A stretch of 64,000 nt of DNA, from NCBI GenBank assembly GCA_003586115.2, contig QVOM02000001.1, positions 10,497,300 through 10,561,299 of the forward strand. Direction: 5' to 3'. Numbering within the stretch: the first letter of the stretch is position 1; every line of letters begins with the position of its first letter. Shown here piece after piece: positions 58,758 to 64,000 of this stretch. The stretch comes from Salvator merianae. Taxonomy: Eukaryota > Chordata > Lepidosauria > Squamata > Teiidae. The position numbers and the translations under genes are program-made. The notes under the pieces were generated by a model. The model was not told where the DNA came from and ran no database searches. It saw only the letters and a program-made list of their open reading frames with translations.

Positions 58758-59199
58758 ACTCTTTCTCCACACTTACCTGCTTGAAATGGTCCAACATAAT
58801 CTTGTACACCTAATCCCAAGCTGGGGCAGATTGTGACTGGCTTGGAACTAGGCCGACTGCATTGGGATGACCTGTTCTGGGCCAACTCCAATGCCAGATC
58901 TGAAGCTTGACCTTCAGAGCTCCCAGGAGACTCATTTCCGTAGTGCACCTTGTTGTGTCACAGAAATAGGTCCCCTGTGGTATATCGGCCCATGGAAGCA
59001 TACCTTCTACAGGCCCCCATGGTTCAGTATACCACCTCCTAGTGCCCGCTGGGTTCCCGAGTCCAGTCTACATTCTGTCCTGTGTGAACAAAATGTACCA
59101 GGAGGGAGTGGTGACTTCCTTAAAGACCGCACCAGTGTACAGAAAGGAGCCCCCTTGACTCCTTGCTGATCCTATATACCAGCAAGTGTGGAAATGACC
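58758..59199. mobile_element. MITE family A copy abutting family B
   Basis: The left end ACTCTTTCTCCACACTTACC is decayed from GGCCCTTTCCACACTTACC; the right end is CCAGCAAGTGTGGAAATGACC. Blocks TGCACCTTGTTGTGTCACAG and GGTTCAGTATACCACCTCC match 47131. It starts only four bases after the previous MITE. Confidence 0.7.
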
Positions 59200-59215
59200 T
59201 GAGTACACAGATTTT

Positions 59216-59288
59216 TGAATCATTTATTTATTTATTTGTATTTTTATCCCACTCTATATCCAAAGGTCTCAAGGCAGGTTACAAAATG
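59216..59288 (-). mobile_element. Tail of a squamate LINE/SINE, antisense
   Basis: TTTATTTATTTATTTGTATTTTTATCCCACTC followed by CTCAAGGCAGGTTACAAAATG is the reverse of the common squamate repeat end (CCTTGAGACC...GGGATAAAAATA then AAATA repeats). Too short to classify. Confidence 0.6.
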
Positions 59289-59954
59289 AACCCACTGAAA
59301 TCAACAACAGCATCTGAAAATGGGGAGCTTGAGAGTTAGCTATCTCTCTAGCCTCCCTTCTCCAAAGCTGCTTGCTTTGAGATCAGCTTGACGGAGCAGC
59401 CAAATTTGCTGAGCCTCAGTATAGTATTCCATCCATCCCCTATGGCTACTGGTGTCCTAGTCAACCTCTCCCTGTAGAATTGTAGCCCCAGGCCATGTGG
59501 GGCAAGCCCGCTTCCCAAGGTTGCCTGCATGGCACTCCCAGGGCATGGCCTTCATGCAGGCAAAATGCCCAACCCCAGCTGGTAGGCCAGCTGGCCTCGC
59601 CTAATCATACAAATCCTTCAACACTCGGTAAGAGGAGTTCAAGTATTTCACAATTTTTCATGTTTCAGTTTTATCTAAATTGGGATGACATCTGAAGATC
59701 TCTGTCAAAATCCTCTTTCTTCTCTGTATATACTGTGTGTGGTGGGCAGAGGTGAGCTTCAGGATACTTCCATTCTGTTCCCATCTTCTGGGAGCATCAC
59801 ACCCTCTCCCCACGGCCATAACCAGCTCCCTAATTCTTTCAGTTGAGGAGAGGAAGTGGGCCCAGAGCCTCTGCTCCAGTGTGAGATAGGCCTAGGCTTC
59901 AGAGTAAGGCAAGGCCTCTTTAAGTGAGAATTGTTTTTTTTCAAGCTACATCTA
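59289..59954. other. Unassigned sequence
   Basis: No gene or repeat was recognised apart from its flanks. Confidence 0.4.
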
Positions 59955-60455
59955 GGCCATTTCCCATACTGCACTGGGCCAGGCTGGAGCAGTTCCAAGC
60001 CACTGGACTGCTCCTCATGTCCTAGAACAAGCCTTCTGTACTTGGAAGGCTGTTCCAGATCAGCCCTTGTGATCTTCAGAGTCAGCTTCCAGGTCCTCTG
60101 ATGGCTAGGAACTTTAGTGCCCTAGGGGGACCCATTTCAGTGGCACAAGATTGCATACTGCCGAAATGGGTCCCCCCGCTAAACCAGGCCACAGAGGTGC
60201 GTGTCCTTCTGCATGCCTTCCTGCCTGATCTAGCAGCCCCTGGACCAGTGGTAGACCTGTTATCCCAATCTACTGATATCCCAGTCTAGACAGCCATTTT
60301 GTCCACCTCAACTGGACTACAGTCTGTTCAATGCAGACAGAGTAATCTAAGCAGGGGACAGGGCTTCCCTCTTCTGTTCCAGAGTTCAGAAAAGAGAGCC
60401 AGAAGAAGGCTAGGCCTTGCACTATACCAGAATACCAGTAAGTGCAGAAAAGGCC
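59955..60455. mobile_element. MITE family A copy with CTA target duplication, complete
   Basis: The left end GGCCATTTCCCATACTGCAC and right end AGTAAGTGCAGAAAAGGCC are inverted, with CTA on both sides (59952-59954 and 60456-60458). Signature blocks GGAACTTTAGTGCCCTAGGG and GGACCCATTTCAGTGGCAC are clear. This is the most complete family A copy and a good reference for the group. Confidence 0.85.
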
Positions 60456-60527
60456 CTAGTCTTGGACCTTACAGTCTTGTCTCTGCCTCGTACTGAGAGC
60501 AGAATACCTGCTAGATGCAATTAAAGG

Positions 60528-60615
60528 GCTCACCTTATCCAGCATCCTATTCCCACAGGGGCCAACTAGATGTCTATGGGAAACCCACAATCAGGACATA
60601 AATGCAAGCCATGTA
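60528..60615 (-). mobile_element. CR1 LINE 3' end fragment, antisense
   Basis: The plus strand reads ATCCAGCATCCTATTCCCACAG, GGCCAACTAGATGTCTATGGG and AAACCCACAATCAGGACATA. This is the reverse of the CR1 3' UTR block CTTGTGGGTTTCCCA...GGTTGGCCACTGTG...GGATGCTGGA. The copy is a short remnant. Confidence 0.75.
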
Positions 60616-60950
60616 TTCACTACGGAAAGAAAGCAGTAGTTAGAGTGAATATGTATTGGCTGCAGCAATCCCTAGCAGAGGAAATCAGTGAAAGCCTATA
60701 GATCCAGACCCAACACTGGGGTAGAAGTGAGACTAATCTTCTTTCCTCTCCCTGAATTGCGTATGTGATCAGACAGGGCTTTTTTTCAGTTGCCCCTTTA
60801 AGAAAAAGTGTCCCATCTGTAGACGTGAAAAGGCCTAACAGTTAAACAAAAAAATTACCTCATTTTTCCACACCGCCTCCAAGTCTGGCATCTCCTTCCT
60901 TGACAGTGAGTGCTTGCTACTGATTGGCCACTTGTCTGTCCAGTTTTCTG

Positions 60951-60980
60951 TGGTCATGAGTGGTCATGAGTGGTCATGAG
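60951..60980. repeat. Three perfect copies of a 10-bp unit
   Basis: TGGTCATGAG is repeated three times without change. It lies between two inverted CCAAT boxes (GATTGGCC near 60922 and GATTGGCT near 61005). No other promoter element is in register, so a regulatory role is only a possibility. Confidence 0.9.
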
Positions 60981-63900
60981 TGTAGCAGTCATTTCCATGC
61001 TGTGATTGGCTACATTCCCTGTCTCTGTGCTTATGTAGCTTCTTGCCCAATCTGACTAAAAGAATTACCCTCATTGTTATTAAACCCCAAATGAAGAAGA
61101 GGGATCCATTCCCAGGTCTGGAAGCATAGTTAGGTAAATTTAGGGAGAAAACTATCTGTCTTTATGACCTCAAATTCATCCAGAGGGCATCTCATTAAGC
61201 ATATCTGAACACACCCTATTCTTTAATCTGCAGCAATTCAAAACCAGGTTTTGGGATGACCTGTAAGTCACCTTCCAATTCATGTATTCTACACTCACAC
61301 TTTCAGGATATATCCACATATGATAAAACAAAGCTCTTTGAGATAGCATAGAGACAGTTCGCAGGTGGGATCATTCCCATGCCAGTCTGCCCCTTCTTTT
61401 CTCATGAACATCCTAAACTAGAAAAGGTGGATTAAAGATACAAGGGCTGCGTGCTGCCTTTTTGAGGTGCTTTTTTGCTACATGTGGATGCAGGTCGAGT
61501 TTTGAGCAGTTCATTATCTGACAGAGATCATTAAGCTTGCCTGCTGAATTTCCTGACTGATTCAGGATCCAGTTAAACATGATACCCAGTATGCTGTAAT
61601 TGTATTCAACCTTCAAATCTTTTAAAATGTAAATAACTGCTGCAGCTGAGCATGACAGCAACCACAGCTGGTGGAGAAAGGGAGATTTACCTCCTGACTG
61701 ACCAGCTTGGCCATTGCTCTGTCTGCATGAAGTTATTGAATCCCCCTCTCAAACTGAGGGGATGGCAACAGTTTTTATTATGCCTGACATCTTGTGGTCT
61801 CCCAGCTTCAGTTTCCTAACCCACCACCAATGCATACAGACCAAATCAAATCAGACATACCAGCAAATCAAATGTTTCTGAATACATAAAAACCTATGGC
61901 TTTGTAATTCAGCCACCTAAGAATTTCCTTTCCAAGGAGCTGGTGGCAAATAGCTACCACAGTGGTAAAAACACCCAGCTTTTGATAACTACTGTGGTTC
62001 TCTAATTCAGCCTTCCTAATTTCCTGGAAAGGTGTTCTATTTTTCTATTGCAGTAGTGTTTAGCAGGAAATATTTACTCACTTACCCTTCGGTTTAAGAA
62101 ATGGGGAAAAGGTCTTCAACACTATTCCCATTGGGAAAATTAAATTGTTGCTTTTTCTGTAAGAGGGAAACAGTGGAGAGGAGAGGGTGTTCTGTATGTG
62201 TCTGTGGAGACCCCAATTCTTTCCTAAATTGAGGCTGAATTCCACACTCCCATGTGCGAGCTAGACTAGGTCTGACCTGAATGAGGGTTTTGTGTTCCCT
62301 TGTCACGACAGGAAAGAATCGCCCTTTGCTCACCTCCAGTGTGTGTCCGACCCCTTCTGTCTGGCCCACAGCCCCCATTCACTCTCTGCTCCCCTGATGT
62401 TGCTAATCCTCCATCCCAGACAGCTGCCTCAAAGCCCATTGTTTCAGGTTCATGGGCTCTGAAAAGGCAAGGATTCCCTGAACTGGTTTAGGCTGCAGTA
62501 CTGGATCCAAGGGGGTCCAGCAACACTATCGGAAACTGTGGAAGATGAGGAAACAGCTGAGATGCATCTTGGCTCCATGGTCATTCAGACCCTAATTGCT
62601 ACATTCACTTCCACTCAAATACTAACTTTTATTTAGATTCAGTTCCAATTTTTAGTCTACCACACAGTTTACCATTCTAATAATGGAGTATAGCCATCAA
62701 ATGTACCTATTTAGAATGTGGCATTTCAGATACTCTGATACTTCCACTAAATACCCTGATGTAACAATGAAGAAAGAAGCCATGTTTTTAAGAGAGCTTG
62801 AAGGGATTTGAGAAACATCTATCATAAGATACACTTTTACACATATTTCTGTGCTTCCACTATCAGTTCTGATAGACAAACAATCTGAATAATAGAAAGA
62901 AAAGAAATAGAAAAGCTTGCATTACCAGTTTACTAGCCATGATGGTGGAAGAAATGAACATACCGTGAACTAAGATAAATTAAATCTGATTTTAGAAATT
63001 CTGGAAATTGTTAATAGGGGACATGTTTGAGGGGTGTGATCTCAGAGGGGGCATTTTGGTGATGATGTTAATGTAACATTTTTCAAACTACCTCTCATAG
63101 AGAAGTGGGTCAAGGATCAAAATTTATCATAGGGCCAATAATTCTGATAGGCAGCCATTGCTACACAGCTTTGGTAGTTACTTGATACTTATTCGTTGAA
63201 GGTGAACATTGATTGAGTACTGAACAGATTGTGTAGATCTCAAAAAGCGAGTTTCATTTTGGTTTGTTGTTTATCCAGAACAAACTTGAAGAAGTTGCCA
63301 ACATGAGTGCAAAATTGCACTTGAGGTCTTCTCCTGGTGTCCACAAAGCTTCTGATTCCTTTCTCCTTTCTCTCTCTCACTCACTCACTCACTCACTCAC
63401 TCACACACACCTCTTCATAAGCTGACAAAAATACAGTGAACTAAAGAGGAAGGTGGAATAGCATTAATTCCTCCTGAAACAGCACGGTTTGAAATATTCT
63501 ACATTCAACTGCATGCTAAATCACTGAATTGTAAAAGTCATTAATTAATTTTGATTGTTCTGGATCCAAATTTTACAAAGCCCTCCTAAGAAAGCAAAAA
63601 AACCTTTGCATATCTCTTCACTTAGAAAAAAAAAAAGCAGTGAGAGGATTTTTATGTTTTTGCTGTTAGTACAATCAAATCAGGACCAACTTCTAGGAAG
63701 CTTCCACACGTCATAAAGGACGCAGTAAGAATTCAGATTCTCACACATTCACACATTCACACATGAAATGGGCTGTCCTGGGTTTTAGGCAAGATAACGC
63801 ATACCACTGGAAGAGTGCACAAGAAGTGGCTTCAGAGTTGCTTTGTGTGCACTGACTGAAGTTTTTGTGACTTGGAAAGGGATTGAAGTTGCTTCACACG

Positions 63901-64000
63901 CACTCATTCCCCATCAGCATGAAGTGCTGTGGAGACGAGGAGTTGACTTCAATGAACCTTCAAACCATTTTGAAAGCTGTGTGGAGATGTGGCCCTGTAA
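60981..64000. other. Unassigned sequence, 3 kb
   Basis: No gene, RNA or firm transposon was recognised. A (CTCA)n microsatellite lies at 63371-63411 and a short (CACATT)n tract near 63741-63762. The final 250 bases, ending CTGTGTGGAGATGTGGCC, may be the right end of another MITE, but the partner end is uncertain. Confidence 0.4.

Noticed and set aside
58340..58948. 202-codon minus-strand frame, the longest in the window
   Set aside because: It crosses the boundary between two adjacent MITEs, one of which also appears in other places without this frame. No domain is recognisable.

Overview
This window looks like intergenic or intronic DNA from a reptile, most likely a squamate. No protein-coding gene of a host cell could be supported on either strand. 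All open frames are short, overlapping and without recognisable domains, except where they fall inside transposable elements. The organism call rests on the repeat mixture: CR1 LINEs with two different 3' ends, BovB/RTE LINE 3' ends, tRNA-headed SINEs with a BovB-like tail, L1 fragments, a MIR-type SINE, hAT fragments and a Tc1/mariner element. BovB plus BovB-tailed SINEs plus CR1 points to lizards or snakes. This is inference from family recognition; no database was searched.

Layout. 0-5 kb: a 50-bp tandem repeat, a BovB/RTE end, a SINE, an antisense CR1 split by a MITE, and an antisense L1-like end. 5-14 kb: unassigned sequence with several MITEs, one split by a 5'-truncated L1, and a CR1 end. 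14-19 kb: MIR, BovB 3' end, two abutting MITEs, a SINE, another MITE. 19-28 kb: a short Tc1 deletion derivative, a CR1 split by an L1, a MITE split by a full-length but dead Tc1 element, a second abutting MITE, and microsatellites. 28-33 kb: an antisense LINE-like repeat and a decayed CR1 with ORF1 esterase and endonuclease remnants. 33-53 kb: mostly unassigned, with a promoter-like site at 34.4 kb, a MITE carrying a palindromic MITE at 41 kb, two more palindromic MITEs, SINEs, a truncated U2 pseudogene and a large hairpin at 52.4 kb. 53-61 kb: a bird-type CR1 end, a TATA box followed by a 26-codon frame, and a dense cluster of MITEs. 61-64 kb: unassigned.

The dominant signal is a MITE superfamily. 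At least fifteen copies share ends beginning GG(G)CC(C)TTTC/TGCAC, and several carry matching 3-bp flanks (TAT, TTA, CAT, CTA). The 3-bp duplications suggest PIF/Harbinger-like mobilisation, which is an inference because no matching transposase is present. The elements are nested in each other so clearly that an insertion order can be read: CR1 before MITE, MITE before Tc1, MITE before L1, MITE-A before MITE-C. There is no working gene system here; the interest lies in this mobile-element record and in two weak promoter-like sites.
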